Shown here in pieces: positions 33,707 through 44,110 of a stretch of 64,000 nt of DNA. The DNA comes from Sulfurimonas sp. SAG-AH-194-C21 (lineage in GTDB: Bacteria; Campylobacterota; Campylobacteria; Campylobacterales; Sulfurimonadaceae): contig NZ_JAEMVC010000002.1 of NCBI RefSeq assembly GCF_029215985.1, positions 1-64,000 of the forward strand, in the 5' to 3' direction. Made by a program: the position numbers and the translations under genes. The notes below the pieces were generated by a model. It saw only the letters and a program-made list of their open reading frames with translations, searched no databases and was not told where the DNA came from. Numbering within the stretch: position 1 is the first letter of the stretch; every line of letters begins with the position of its first letter.

Positions 33707-36211
33707 ATGAACCTACCCCTTGAGATAGAAGATATTATAGATACTAATGGAACTGACTTTGAGCTTAGTAAACTCTTTAAACGCTATATTCATGAGTATA
33801 AAGAATCACTACCTATTTTGTTTGAAAAAAATCAAGGAAAAGACTTTTTAGTTCTTCATACAAAAAAACTAGACTCCATAATGTCGCTTATGTATAAAAC
33901 TGTTCTTCGCCGTCTTTTTGGTGACTATATTCCTATGAGAAGTTCTATTCCGATTGCTATCGTAGCACTTGGGAGTTATGGTCGGGAACAACTTTGTGTG
34001 CATAGTGATATTGACCTACTTATAGTTTATCAAGATGTTGAGGGTTACAATACTAAACTCATAATAGAAAAACTTTTTTATCTCGCTCTTGACTCAGGAC
34101 TAAAACTCGGTCACCGTGTACATGAGACACACGATCTTTTTCGTGCTGCAAATGAAGACTTAACTATACGGACATCTTTAATGGAGTCACGACTCATAAT
34201 TGGTTCCCCTTTTACTTGGCAAGAGACACAGCGCCAACTCACTCGTATCCGCTTACATGATAAAAAAGAGTTTTTAATTGCTAAAGTACAAGAGGCTCAA
34301 GTCCGAAGGAAGAAGTACCCTGTCTCTATGGAGCCTAATATCAAAGAGAGTGTTGGCGGTCTTCGTGATACACAACTTCTTTTTTGGATTGCCCATACTA
34401 TTTACGGCATTGATAATATTAAAGAGCTTGTTGGAGCCGTTTATAGTGAAGAATCCTATAAAGAGTATAGAATTGCCTTAGAGTTAATGTTTAGAGTCAG
34501 AAGTGCCCTACATCTCATCACAAACAAACAAGAAGACACCCTGCGTTTAGAGTACATTCCTAGTGTTGCAAAGATGCTTGGCTTTAATGACCAGATAAAA
34601 CTTGCAACTAAGGTTATAGCTGCGGGATGGAGAATAGACAACTTTACTCGTATATTTACAAAAAAGATGATTCGTCCTTATCTTTATGATATAGAAATGA
34701 TATCTAAGCTCCGTCTTGGGCGTATAAGAAAAGGCCTGTATGAATTTAATGGTCGTGCATATATTTCATATAATCATACTATTAACGATAGTACACAACT
34801 CTTAGAACTACTCCTTTCTCTTGAAGATAAAAACTATAAGTTTGACTCGGGAGTATTATCGAGCCTCACTTACTCTAAGATTTCACATCCACTCAGTAAA
34901 AGTACCTATTCCTTACTTAAACAGCTACTTAGTAGAGACTATACATACTACTTTTTAAAGCTTTTTTATGATGCAGGGATTCTTCATGAACTCTTTGGTA
35001 ACTTTAGAAAAGTACGCCATATGCCCCAGTTTGATGGCTATCATCATTATCCTGTAGATATACATTCAGTTGAATGCATTAAAGCACTTGAAGACATTAA
35101 AGAACCTTTTATCCAAGCACTTCATAATACACTCAGCGATGATGAAAAACTTATTGTAAAAATCACGACACTCTTTCACGATACAGGAAAGGGGCGAAAA
35201 CAAGACCACTCTGAAGTTGGAGCTAAACTCATCCTGCCTTTTCTTCGTCAGATGAACATGAGTCAAGAGATGCAAGAGCGTGCTGTTGTCCTTGTAAAAC
35301 ATCATATTCTTATGAGTAATGTTGCGTTTAAAGAAAATATCTACAATGAAAAGACACTATATAAGTTTATGTCCAAGGTTGGAGATATTAAAAACCTCAA
35401 TATGCTATATGTGCTTACCTATGCTGATATAAATGGAGTTGGAGGTGGGACATATAACTCTTTTAACTCTAAACTTTTAGGCGATTTATACCAAAGTGCC
35501 TTAGAAGTTGCTCAAAACAGACATAGAATTACCGATGCAAAAAAACGACTTACAATTGAGAAACGTGTTCAAAATCTTCTAGGATTTAAACAACTACCAC
35601 GGACTCTACAAAAAAAGATACTGCACATCGAGTCAAACCTTTTCTTTTTTAAACGCTCCCCTCAAAATATTATTGAAGTTGCACAAAAAGCGAAAGAGAC
35701 TAAAGAGTATAGTTTTACACTCAAAAATAAAAACTCTTTAACTATTGAGATTTATAGAAGGACTCCACTTAACCTTGGATTTTTACTTGCATCACTTTCA
35801 CATATTAGTGTTGCAAGTATGGAAATATTTACTCTCTTTGATGAGATTAAGTATTTTAAAATAGAATTTATTCAAAGAGTAGATGAGAGTGAACTCTCTT
35901 TAGTAGAAGATAAAATAGATGCTGCGTTTGATATGAGTAAAGAGACTAAACTTAAAAATGTAGTGATAAAAAGAGAAGAAATCAGTATAGATTTTGAGCA
36001 TTCTTTAACACATGCAGAAATATTAATACATACAAAAAACCAAAGAGGACTACTCGCTTATGTTATGCACTGTTTTGATGTATTAAATATAAATATTGTT
36101 ACCGCAAAGATACACTCAAGCAAATACAAGGTAAGAGATAGCTTTTTAATGGACAAAAGCAATGATATATGCAATAATGCTGAATTAATTTATGAGATGT
36201 TAACTACTTAA
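33707..36211 (+). CDS. glnD: GlnD-type PII uridylyltransferase/uridylyl-removing protein
   Basis: An 834-residue multidomain protein. The nucleotidyltransferase site GSYGREQLCVHSDIDLLIV is at residues 89-107, with Asp101 and Asp103 as metal ligands; MEPNIKESVGGLRDTQ (about 202-218) is typical of GlnD. The HD phosphohydrolase motif LFHDTGKGRKQDHS is at about 488-501, and two ACT-like domains follow (about 700-834, ending in a regulated tail). GlnD uridylylates PII when glutamine is low. It is slightly shorter than the roughly 890-residue E. coli enzyme. No glnB lies in this window. Confidence 0.9.
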   Translation: MNLPLEIEDIIDTNGTDFELSKLFKRYIHEYKESLPILFEKNQGKDFLVLHTKKLDSIMSLMYKTVLRRLFGDYIPMRSSIPIAIVALGSYGREQLCVHSDIDLLIVYQDVEGYNTKLIIEKLFYLALDSGLKLGHRVHETHDLFRAANEDLTIRTSLMESRLIIGSPFTWQETQRQLTRIRLHDKKEFLIAKVQEAQVRRKKYPVSMEPNIKESVGGLRDTQLLFWIAHTIYGIDNIKELVGAVYSEESYKEYRIALELMFRVRSALHLITNKQEDTLRLEYIPSVAKMLGFNDQIKLATKVIAAGWRIDNFTRIFTKKMIRPYLYDIEMISKLRLGRIRKGLYEFNGRAYISYNHTINDSTQLLELLLSLEDKNYKFDSGVLSSLTYSKISHPLSKSTYSLLKQLLSRDYTYYFLKLFYDAGILHELFGNFRKVRHMPQFDGYHHYPVDIHSVECIKALEDIKEPFIQALHNTLSDDEKLIVKITTLFHDTGKGRKQDHSEVGAKLILPFLRQMNMSQEMQERAVVLVKHHILMSNVAFKENIYNEKTLYKFMSKVGDIKNLNMLYVLTYADINGVGGGTYNSFNSKLLGDLYQSALEVAQNRHRITDAKKRLTIEKRVQNLLGFKQLPRTLQKKILHIESNLFFFKRSPQNIIEVAQKAKETKEYSFTLKNKNSLTIEIYRRTPLNLGFLLASLSHISVASMEIFTLFDEIKYFKIEFIQRVDESELSLVEDKIDAAFDMSKETKLKNVVIKREEISIDFEHSLTHAEILIHTKNQRGLLAYVMHCFDVLNINIVTAKIHSSKYKVRDSFLMDKSNDICNNAELIYEMLTT

Positions 36212-36228
36212 AAAAATGAGGAATTTAT

Positions 36229-38043
36229 ATGTGCGGAATTGTTGGTTACTTAGGAAAAAAGAACTCTAAAGAGATACTATTAAGTGGACTTAAAGAGTTA
36301 GAATATCGTGGGTATGATTCTGCGGGAATTGCTGTACTTCAAAACGGTAAATTTGACAGTTTTAAAGCTATTGGAAAACTTGTTAAGCTAGAAGAAAAAA
36401 CAAAAGACTTTGTAACCCAAAACTTTTCTATAGGAATTGGTCATACACGATGGGCTACTCATGGTAAACCGACTGAACTTAATGCACATCCTCATGTAGG
36501 AGACGAATCTTATGTTGTTCATAATGGTATCATTGAAAACTATACTGAGTTAAAAAAAGAACTTATAGCAGATGGCGTTATTTTTTTAAGTCAAACCGAC
36601 ACAGAAGTTATAGTCCATCAGTTTGAAAAAAACCTCAAAACTTCAGACTCTGCATTTGAAGCTTTTAAAAAAACAATTTCACAACTCCAAGGTGCTTATG
36701 CCACACTTCTTGTAACAAAAGGTGAAAACGAGACTATCTTTTTTGCAAAACATGGTTCACCTATGCTTGTAGGTGTAAATGAGGAAAATGAGAAATATTT
36801 TGCTTCTTCAGATACTCCTCTTATAGGGCAATGCACAGATGTAAACTACTTTGAAGATGGAGACTACGGGTACGTAACACCAGATGAGTTAGCTATATTT
36901 ACTAAAGAAAATGTCAAAAAAGAAGCAATATTTACAAAACTCTCTACAAATAAACTCTCTGCTCAAAAAGATGGGTTTAGATTTTTTATGGAAAAAGAGA
37001 TTTATGAGCAGAGTAGTGTTATTGCAGATACACTTCTTGGTCGTCTTTGTGATGATGAAGTTCTTTTTGATGAACTTGACAATGCCCTGCTTGAGGGTAT
37101 AAATGAGATAAAACTTTGTGCTTGTGGAACTTCTTATCACTCTGCACTTACAGCTTCTTACCTTTTTGAGCGTTATGCTAAAATCAAAACTACTATTGAG
37201 GTGGCTTCAGAGTTTAGATACCGTCAACCTATCATGAGTAAAGATACTCTTTTTGTAGTTATCTCACAAAGTGGTGAAACTGCTGACACACTTGAAACTC
37301 TTAAAATGGCAAAAGCTGCTGGTCTTAAAACATTAGTTATCTGTAATGTAGACAACTCATCAATGGTGCGTTTAGCTGATGCTTGTATCTTAACTCGTGC
37401 TGGTGTTGAAAAAGGTGTTGCTTCGACTAAAGCATTTGCTACACAGGTAACGGTATTTTGGATGATGTCCCTCTACCTTGCTAAACGCAACAATGCTCTC
37501 TCCCCAGAAGATATAGCTTCGCAGATTAAACTTTTACGAGAAGTACCATCAATCGTCAAAGTAGATGATGAGATGCATGAAAAGATAAAAAGACTTTCTA
37601 AACGCTACCTTCATGGTCATGGTTTCTTCTTTATAGGCCGCGATGTATTTTATCCACTTGCATTAGAAGGTGCTCTAAAACTCAAAGAGATTTCTTATCT
37701 TCATGCTGAGGGATATCCTAGTGGAGAGATGAAACATGGACCTATCGCACTAGCTGATCCTGAGCTTTTTACTATTGCCCTACTCCCGCAACACCTTTTA
37801 TATGAAAAAGCAAAATCAAATGTAGAAGAGTTAAGTGCTAGAGATAGTACTATCTGTGCGATAAGTTCTGTAAACTTTGATAAAGCAGATGATTTTATAC
37901 CGATAAATGAGTGCTCAGATTATATGTTAGAGTTTTTTCAGATGATGGTTGTACTTCAAGTGTTTTCTTTAGAAATTTCTGTAAGACTTGGAAATGATGT
38001 AGATATGCCACGAAACTTAGCTAAAAGTGTGACAGTCGAATAA
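36229..38043 (+). CDS. glmS: Glutamine-fructose-6-phosphate aminotransferase (isomerising)
   Basis: A 604-residue two-domain enzyme making glucosamine-6-phosphate for cell-wall precursors. The start MCGIVGYLG exposes the catalytic Cys2 of the class II glutaminase; GHTRWATHGKP and HNGIIENY are family motifs. The C-terminal half has two SIS domains (CGTSYHSALTA, VISQSGETADTLE) and ends DMPRNLAKSVTVE. It follows glnD by 17 nt, so the glutamine-linked pair may be coregulated. No glmS ribozyme is visible in the 17-nt gap. Confidence 0.97.
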   Translation: MCGIVGYLGKKNSKEILLSGLKELEYRGYDSAGIAVLQNGKFDSFKAIGKLVKLEEKTKDFVTQNFSIGIGHTRWATHGKPTELNAHPHVGDESYVVHNGIIENYTELKKELIADGVIFLSQTDTEVIVHQFEKNLKTSDSAFEAFKKTISQLQGAYATLLVTKGENETIFFAKHGSPMLVGVNEENEKYFASSDTPLIGQCTDVNYFEDGDYGYVTPDELAIFTKENVKKEAIFTKLSTNKLSAQKDGFRFFMEKEIYEQSSVIADTLLGRLCDDEVLFDELDNALLEGINEIKLCACGTSYHSALTASYLFERYAKIKTTIEVASEFRYRQPIMSKDTLFVVISQSGETADTLETLKMAKAAGLKTLVICNVDNSSMVRLADACILTRAGVEKGVASTKAFATQVTVFWMMSLYLAKRNNALSPEDIASQIKLLREVPSIVKVDDEMHEKIKRLSKRYLHGHGFFFIGRDVFYPLALEGALKLKEISYLHAEGYPSGEMKHGPIALADPELFTIALLPQHLLYEKAKSNVEELSARDSTICAISSVNFDKADDFIPINECSDYMLEFFQMMVVLQVFSLEISVRLGNDVDMPRNLAKSVTVE

Positions 38044-38128
38044 TATCAACTTATAAAAGTTAGATTTCATTTAATATTTAGAGTTTCTTTGTTATTATGA
38101 TAGATTAATATAATACAAAGTAGACACT

Positions 38129-39979
38129 ATGCAAACAAAATTTAAATTACTCTTTATCGTAACACTAATGCTTCTTGCCCTTGGTGGTGCAACTATTATC
38201 AATGTCTCTTTAAATTTTAGAGATTATAGTATAAAAGGTGCAGTTGAAAAAGCTACTATGACTGCTGCCGTTGTAAAAGATGGACTTACTGCACACATGG
38301 TAAATGGTATTATGGATAAACGCCAGTACTTTTTGAACCAAATTTCTAATAACTATGATGATGTACATTCTTTATGGATTGTTCGATCAGACAATGTTAT
38401 CAAACAATATGGCAATGGTTTCGGAAGTGAAACATTACGCGATGCTATAGACACAAAAGTTTTAAAAACTGGAGAGATGCTTACAGAGATTAATGAGATG
38501 ACCGATAAAATTCTTCTTCGTGTCACTATCCCTTATAAAGCTACTATGAATAACGATGGCACAAACTGTCTAAGCTGTCATGATGTAAAAAATGGTGATA
38601 CATTAGGTGCCATTAGCATGGAGTTTGATATAACAAATATGCGTAGTGCTGGATTTTTAACAATTTTAAAAATTCTCGGGCTTAACATTATATTTATCAT
38701 TATAGTTTTAATTCTTATTAACCATTATGTTACACCTTATATGAAACTCTTCTCAAATATGCAAGAGGGAATCACTAAAGCACATAGTGGTGACTTTACA
38801 CATAAATTTACAACAACAGTGAGTGGAGATGGCAAACAGATAGTTTCACAACTCAACACCCTCTTTCAAAAGATGCAAGAGACCTTTGGGGATATAAAGT
38901 ATAATCTTGCAACCTTTATACCCCAAGGATGTGTCGCTTCTGCTGATCCACTCTATGAAGCAAAAACAATTATAGGTGAATTATCTGATATATATAAATT
39001 CAAAAAAACAATCGAGTTAGATGCTTCAAAAGAAGTCGTGTATACAAGAATTATAGATATCCTCACAAATAAATTTGAAGTAGAGCATTTTGCTTTTTAC
39101 GAAATAGATACAGTTAAAAATACGAGAAAACTTATATATATAACGAAAGAGACTAGTATCTGTCATGATGAAGTAGATAAAAAAGCTGACCTTTGTCGTG
39201 CTCATAGAACAAAAACAGATGTTATATCAACTGACTTTGTTAATCTCTGTCAATACTGTAGTGCAAATGGTGACTATTACACATGTATACCCTTTACAAT
39301 CAATGAAGAGAACTCGATTGCTATTTCTATTACAAGTGATTGTGAAGATAAGATAAATGCAATTACTACAAAAATATCAAGTATACGTAATTATCTTGAA
39401 GCTGCTAAACCTGTGATAGAGAGTAAGATTCTTATGTCTCAACTTCGAGACACCTCACTTCGTGATGCAATGACAGGTCTTTATAATAGAAGGTTTTTAG
39501 AAGAGTTTATAGGTACATTAATGAGTCAAGCTACTCGTACAGAGGAGACATATAGTGTAATGATGCTAGATGTTGATTTCTTTAAAATGGTAAATGACAC
39601 ATATGGACATGATATAGGTGATAAAGTAATAGTAGAAATTGGAAAAGTTTTACTTGATAATATTAGAGAAGCTGATTTAGCGATTCGTTATGGTGGAGAA
39701 GAGTTTATAATAATGCTTCATAATGCAGATCAAAAAGGTGCTCTACAAGTAGCACAAAAAGTTCATGTTGCATTTGGAGCACTTGTCTTTGAAGTTGGTA
39801 ATGGAGAGACTATTAAAAAGACTATGAGTATAGGTATGGCAAGATTTCCTGAGGATGGTGATACTATCTGGAAGTGTATTAAGTTTGCTGATACAGCGCT
39901 ATATGTTGCTAAAACTACAGGTAGAAATAAAATAGTAGAATACACAAAAGAGATGAGTGAAAGTGGAGAGTTACGCTAA
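38129..39979 (+). CDS. Diguanylate cyclase with a periplasmic CxxCH (heme-type) sensor
   Basis: A 616-residue membrane protein with helices at about 7-27 and 178-198. The periplasmic part between them contains CLSCH at 147-151, a c-type heme motif, followed by NGDTLGAISMEFDI, as in DUF3365/Tll0287-like heme sensors. A HAMP-like segment and a cytoplasmic middle region (about 290-430) with clustered Cys (SICHDEVDKKADLC, CQYCSANGDYYTC) follow. The C-terminal GGDEF domain has RDAMTGLYNRRF, DVDFFKMVNDTYGHDIGD and the active site YGGEEF. It probably makes c-di-GMP in response to redox state or a gas. The MshE-like ATPase in this window is a possible c-di-GMP target. Confidence 0.88.
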   Translation: MQTKFKLLFIVTLMLLALGGATIINVSLNFRDYSIKGAVEKATMTAAVVKDGLTAHMVNGIMDKRQYFLNQISNNYDDVHSLWIVRSDNVIKQYGNGFGSETLRDAIDTKVLKTGEMLTEINEMTDKILLRVTIPYKATMNNDGTNCLSCHDVKNGDTLGAISMEFDITNMRSAGFLTILKILGLNIIFIIIVLILINHYVTPYMKLFSNMQEGITKAHSGDFTHKFTTTVSGDGKQIVSQLNTLFQKMQETFGDIKYNLATFIPQGCVASADPLYEAKTIIGELSDIYKFKKTIELDASKEVVYTRIIDILTNKFEVEHFAFYEIDTVKNTRKLIYITKETSICHDEVDKKADLCRAHRTKTDVISTDFVNLCQYCSANGDYYTCIPFTINEENSIAISITSDCEDKINAITTKISSIRNYLEAAKPVIESKILMSQLRDTSLRDAMTGLYNRRFLEEFIGTLMSQATRTEETYSVMMLDVDFFKMVNDTYGHDIGDKVIVEIGKVLLDNIREADLAIRYGGEEFIIMLHNADQKGALQVAQKVHVAFGALVFEVGNGETIKKTMSIGMARFPEDGDTIWKCIKFADTALYVAKTTGRNKIVEYTKEMSESGELR

Positions 39980-39996
39980 CTAAAAGTTCAAATAGT

Positions 39997-40013
39997 GACG
40001 CACTAGTTGCGTC
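39997..40013 (+). terminator. Possible terminator hairpin after the diguanylate cyclase gene
   Basis: A 6-bp GC-rich stem, GACGCA with TGCGTC around a 5-nt loop, 18 nt after the stop, followed by CTTCT. The short U-poor tail makes this tentative. Confidence 0.35.
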
Positions 40014-40070
40014 CTTCTAAAGTATTCCTCATCACTCTTTGAATTTTATAATTAATGGATTTTCTGGCAT

Positions 40071-40110
40071 AAAAAAAAGCCGATAACTACAAAAAGTAGT
40101 TACTGGCTTT
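40071..40110 (-). terminator. Rho-independent terminator of mrp
   Basis: The hairpin AAGCCGATAACTAC / GTAGTTACTGGCTTT with a 5-nt loop, followed on the minus strand by eight T residues (40071-40078). It lies 24 nt after the mrp stop. Reading the other way it may also stop transcripts from the diguanylate cyclase gene. Confidence 0.85.
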
Positions 40111-40133
40111 ATTGGTTAAAGAGTAGCTATCAA

Positions 40134-41309
40134 TTAATGACAACCACATCCTGTTCCACAACTCTCATCACTAGAAGCTTTTGGAGCTTCTTTTGCTGGA
40201 GCTGGAGTTGAACAAGCTGATACACCTGGAGGTGTTGTAGGCTGAACGCCTTTGTTATCAACTCCACCATTAGCATTAATTTCTTCAATTGTTGCCCAAA
40301 TAGAAGCAGCAGCCGCGATAAAACGCTTAGCAGACTCTGATGTAGGGTTAGCAAAAACAATAGGCTTCCCTTCATCTCCACCAGTTCTGATTGATGGCTC
40401 TATTGGAATTTCAGCGATAACTTTAGTATCAAACTCTTCTGCCATTGGAGCAGATGTTCCTTTACCAAAGATATCGTACTCAACACCTGTATCAGGAGCG
40501 ATAAATCCACTCATATTCTCAATAACTCCAGCAACTGGAATATCAAGTTTTTTGAACATGCTTAATGAACGACGTGAGTCATCTAAAGAAACACTTTGTG
40601 GTGTTGTTACTGTAATACCAGCTGTAACAGGTACAGACTGAGCAAGAGTAAGCTGTGCATCACCAGTACCCGGTGGCATATCGATAACTAGAATATCTAA
40701 CTCTGACCATAAAATGTCACGTAAGAATTGCTCAATAGCTTTCATTATCATAGATCCACGCCAGATTAAAGCTTGACCTTCATCCATAAGTGCACCCATT
40801 GACATCATTTCGATACCATAAGCTTTAAGAGGCATAACTTTGTTGCCAGTAACTTCTGGTTTGATACCATTTAAACCCATCATACGAGGGATATTTGGAC
40901 CATAAATATCTGCGTCAAGAAGACCTACTTTAAGTCCTTGTGCTGCAAGAGCAATAGCGATATTTACTGATGAAGTTGACTTTCCAACTCCACCTTTACC
41001 TGAACTTACCATCAAGAAGTTTTTAACTTGTGGTGCAATGTTCTTACCTTGAGATGAAGACTCTTTAGGCATAACTGGTGCTTGAATGTTACAGTTTATA
41101 GCAGTAGCTCCAGCATCTTTAAGTGCGGCAGTAGCCTCATCTTTAATTTGCTGTGCAACTTCTGGTGCACTTGATGTAATATCTACAGTAAAACTCACTG
41201 CAGTACCATCAATATTTATATCTTTAACAAAACCAAAAGTTACGATATCCTTAGTAAAACCTGGATACATAACTTTTGAGAGTGCTGTTTTAACAATTTC
41301 TTCAGTCAT
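40134..41309 (-). CDS. mrp: Mrp/NBP35 family iron-sulfur cluster carrier ATPase
   Basis: A 391-residue protein with an N-terminal MIP18/DUF59 domain (about 1-85, EEIVKTALSKVMYPGFTKDIV), then a P-loop SSGKGGVGKSTSSVNIA (deviant Walker A) and MPPGTGDAQLTL. A Gly-rich acidic tail ends SCGTGCGCH; the Cys may add a metal site beyond the usual CxxC, which I do not see clearly in the core. It loads Fe-S clusters onto apo-proteins. thiC, a 4Fe-4S radical SAM enzyme, lies upstream on the same strand. Confidence 0.93.
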   Translation of the reverse strand: MTEEIVKTALSKVMYPGFTKDIVTFGFVKDINIDGTAVSFTVDITSSAPEVAQQIKDEATAALKDAGATAINCNIQAPVMPKESSSQGKNIAPQVKNFLMVSSGKGGVGKSTSSVNIAIALAAQGLKVGLLDADIYGPNIPRMMGLNGIKPEVTGNKVMPLKAYGIEMMSMGALMDEGQALIWRGSMIMKAIEQFLRDILWSELDILVIDMPPGTGDAQLTLAQSVPVTAGITVTTPQSVSLDDSRRSLSMFKKLDIPVAGVIENMSGFIAPDTGVEYDIFGKGTSAPMAEEFDTKVIAEIPIEPSIRTGGDEGKPIVFANPTSESAKRFIAAAASIWATIEEINANGGVDNKGVQPTTPPGVSACSTPAPAKEAPKASSDESCGTGCGCH

Positions 41310-41402
41310 AAATATTTTCCTTTAATTGATTTTTGAATAGTAGCATATTTAAATAAGACAAAAATTGTCTTATTTAAAAAGTTGTTTTTCTTAAGTTTGA
41401 GT

Positions 41403-42842
<1,440 letters not shown>

Positions 42843-42847
42843 TCAAA

Positions 42848-42874
42848 TAAAGTTAATCTAAGCTAAAGTTAATC
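42848..42874. repeat. 11-bp direct repeat in the thiC-ispDF spacer
   Basis: TAAAGTTAATC occurs at 42848-42858 and again at 42864-42874, a 16-bp period. An inverted repeat, TTTATAC with GTATAAA (42889-42895 and 42904-42910), follows 14 bp further on. The 181-bp divergent spacer is otherwise AT-rich without recognisable sites. Repeats of this kind may be operator sites, but no regulator can be named. Confidence 0.5.
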
Positions 42875-42946
42875 ATTTATGTAAATATTTTATACAAATA
42901 TGTGTATAAATGGTCTTGCCTTAAGATATAAAAAGTTTATAGAGTG

Positions 42947-42952
42947 TATAAT
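42947..42952 (+). promoter_or_regulatory. TATAAT -10 box upstream of ispDF
   Basis: A perfect TATAAT preceded by TG (TGTATAAT), an extended -10 arrangement, 32 nt before the ispDF start. Confidence 0.55.
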
Positions 42953-42984
42953 TTCGTAACACATTTAAATTTTGGAGTGACTTA

Positions 42985-44109
42985 TTGTCTGATTTAACCC
43001 TAATCTTACTATCAGCTGGTAGTTCTAGCCGTTTTTCAATGGGTGTAAAAAAGCATTGGTTACGTATAAATCACCAGCCACTGTGGCAATTTGTAGCACA
43101 AAAACTCCAAAAAACAGAAAAATTCGTTAAGATAATTCTTGTCTCATCTGATGAAGATATAGCTTTTATGAAAAACTATGCAAATTTCACTTTTGTAAAA
43201 GGTGGAGCATCAAGACAAGAATCTTTAAAAAATGCACTTGCTTCAGTTGAGAGTAAATATGTGTTAGTAAGTGACATTGCTCGTGCATGTATTAGTGATG
43301 AGTTTTTAGAGCGAATAGTTTCACATAAAGGTAGTAGTGACTGTATTGTCCCCTACCTCAATGTAACGGATACTATTGTATATGAAAATGAGACTATAGA
43401 TAGAGATAAAGTTAAGCGAATTCAGACACCACAACTCTCTTTAGCAGATGTTTTAAGAGATGCTCTTGATACAAATGAAGAGTTTACAGATGAGAGTAGT
43501 GCTATAGTCGCCAATGGTGGGCAGCGTTCTTTTATCTTAGGTGACGAGGATGCCCATAAAATCACTTACATCAAGGATTTAAATAGTATTCCTTGCCTTG
43601 AAGCACCATCGAGTGATACTTTAAGTGGTAATGGTTTTGATGTTCATGCTTTTGACACGAAGGGTACAATGTGGCTTGGTGGAGTAAAAATCGACTCAGA
43701 TTATGGCTTTTTAGCTCATAGTGATGGAGATGTAGCGATTCACTCCCTCATAGATGCACTTTTAGGTGCAGCTGGAATGGGTGATATTGGTATGCTTTTC
43801 CCAGATAATGATGATAAGTATAAAGGGATAGACTCTAAAGAGTTACTTCAGATAGTTGTTACAAAACTAAACAGTTTTGGTTTTGTAATCATAAATGCAG
43901 ATATAACTATCGCGGCACAAAAGCCCCGTATTGGCAAATACAAGACTCAGATGAGAGAAGTTATTGCTGAAATACTTGGGATTGATAGAGCCAGAGTAAA
44001 TGTTAAAGCAACAACAACTGAAAAACTCGGATTTGTTGGAAGAGAAGAAGGTGTTGCAGTTACCTCAAATGCAAATTTAAAATATTTTAACTGGAAGATG
44101 ATAGGATAA
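42985..44109 (+). CDS. ispDF: Bifunctional IspD/IspF (MEP pathway)
   Basis: A 374-residue fusion. The N-terminal cytidylyltransferase part (about 1-205) has LLSAGSSSRFSMGVKKHWL; this has SSSRF where separate IspD has GxGxRm. The C-terminal cyclodiphosphate synthase part (about 215-374) has NGFDVHAF (zinc DxH), LAHSDGDVAIHSLIDALLGAAGMGDIGMLFPD, TTTEKLGFVGREEGVA. The fusion is typical of Campylobacterota and alphaproteobacteria. The product feeds isoprenoid synthesis. It begins at TTG 42985 behind TGGAGTGA. Confidence 0.95.
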   Translation: MSDLTLILLSAGSSSRFSMGVKKHWLRINHQPLWQFVAQKLQKTEKFVKIILVSSDEDIAFMKNYANFTFVKGGASRQESLKNALASVESKYVLVSDIARACISDEFLERIVSHKGSSDCIVPYLNVTDTIVYENETIDRDKVKRIQTPQLSLADVLRDALDTNEEFTDESSAIVANGGQRSFILGDEDAHKITYIKDLNSIPCLEAPSSDTLSGNGFDVHAFDTKGTMWLGGVKIDSDYGFLAHSDGDVAIHSLIDALLGAAGMGDIGMLFPDNDDKYKGIDSKELLQIVVTKLNSFGFVIINADITIAAQKPRIGKYKTQMREVIAEILGIDRARVNVKATTTEKLGFVGREEGVAVTSNANLKYFNWKMIG

Positions 44110-44110
44110 T

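Noticed and set aside
36212-36228. glmS ribozyme
   Set aside because: Only 17 nt separate glnD and glmS, far too short for the ribozyme.
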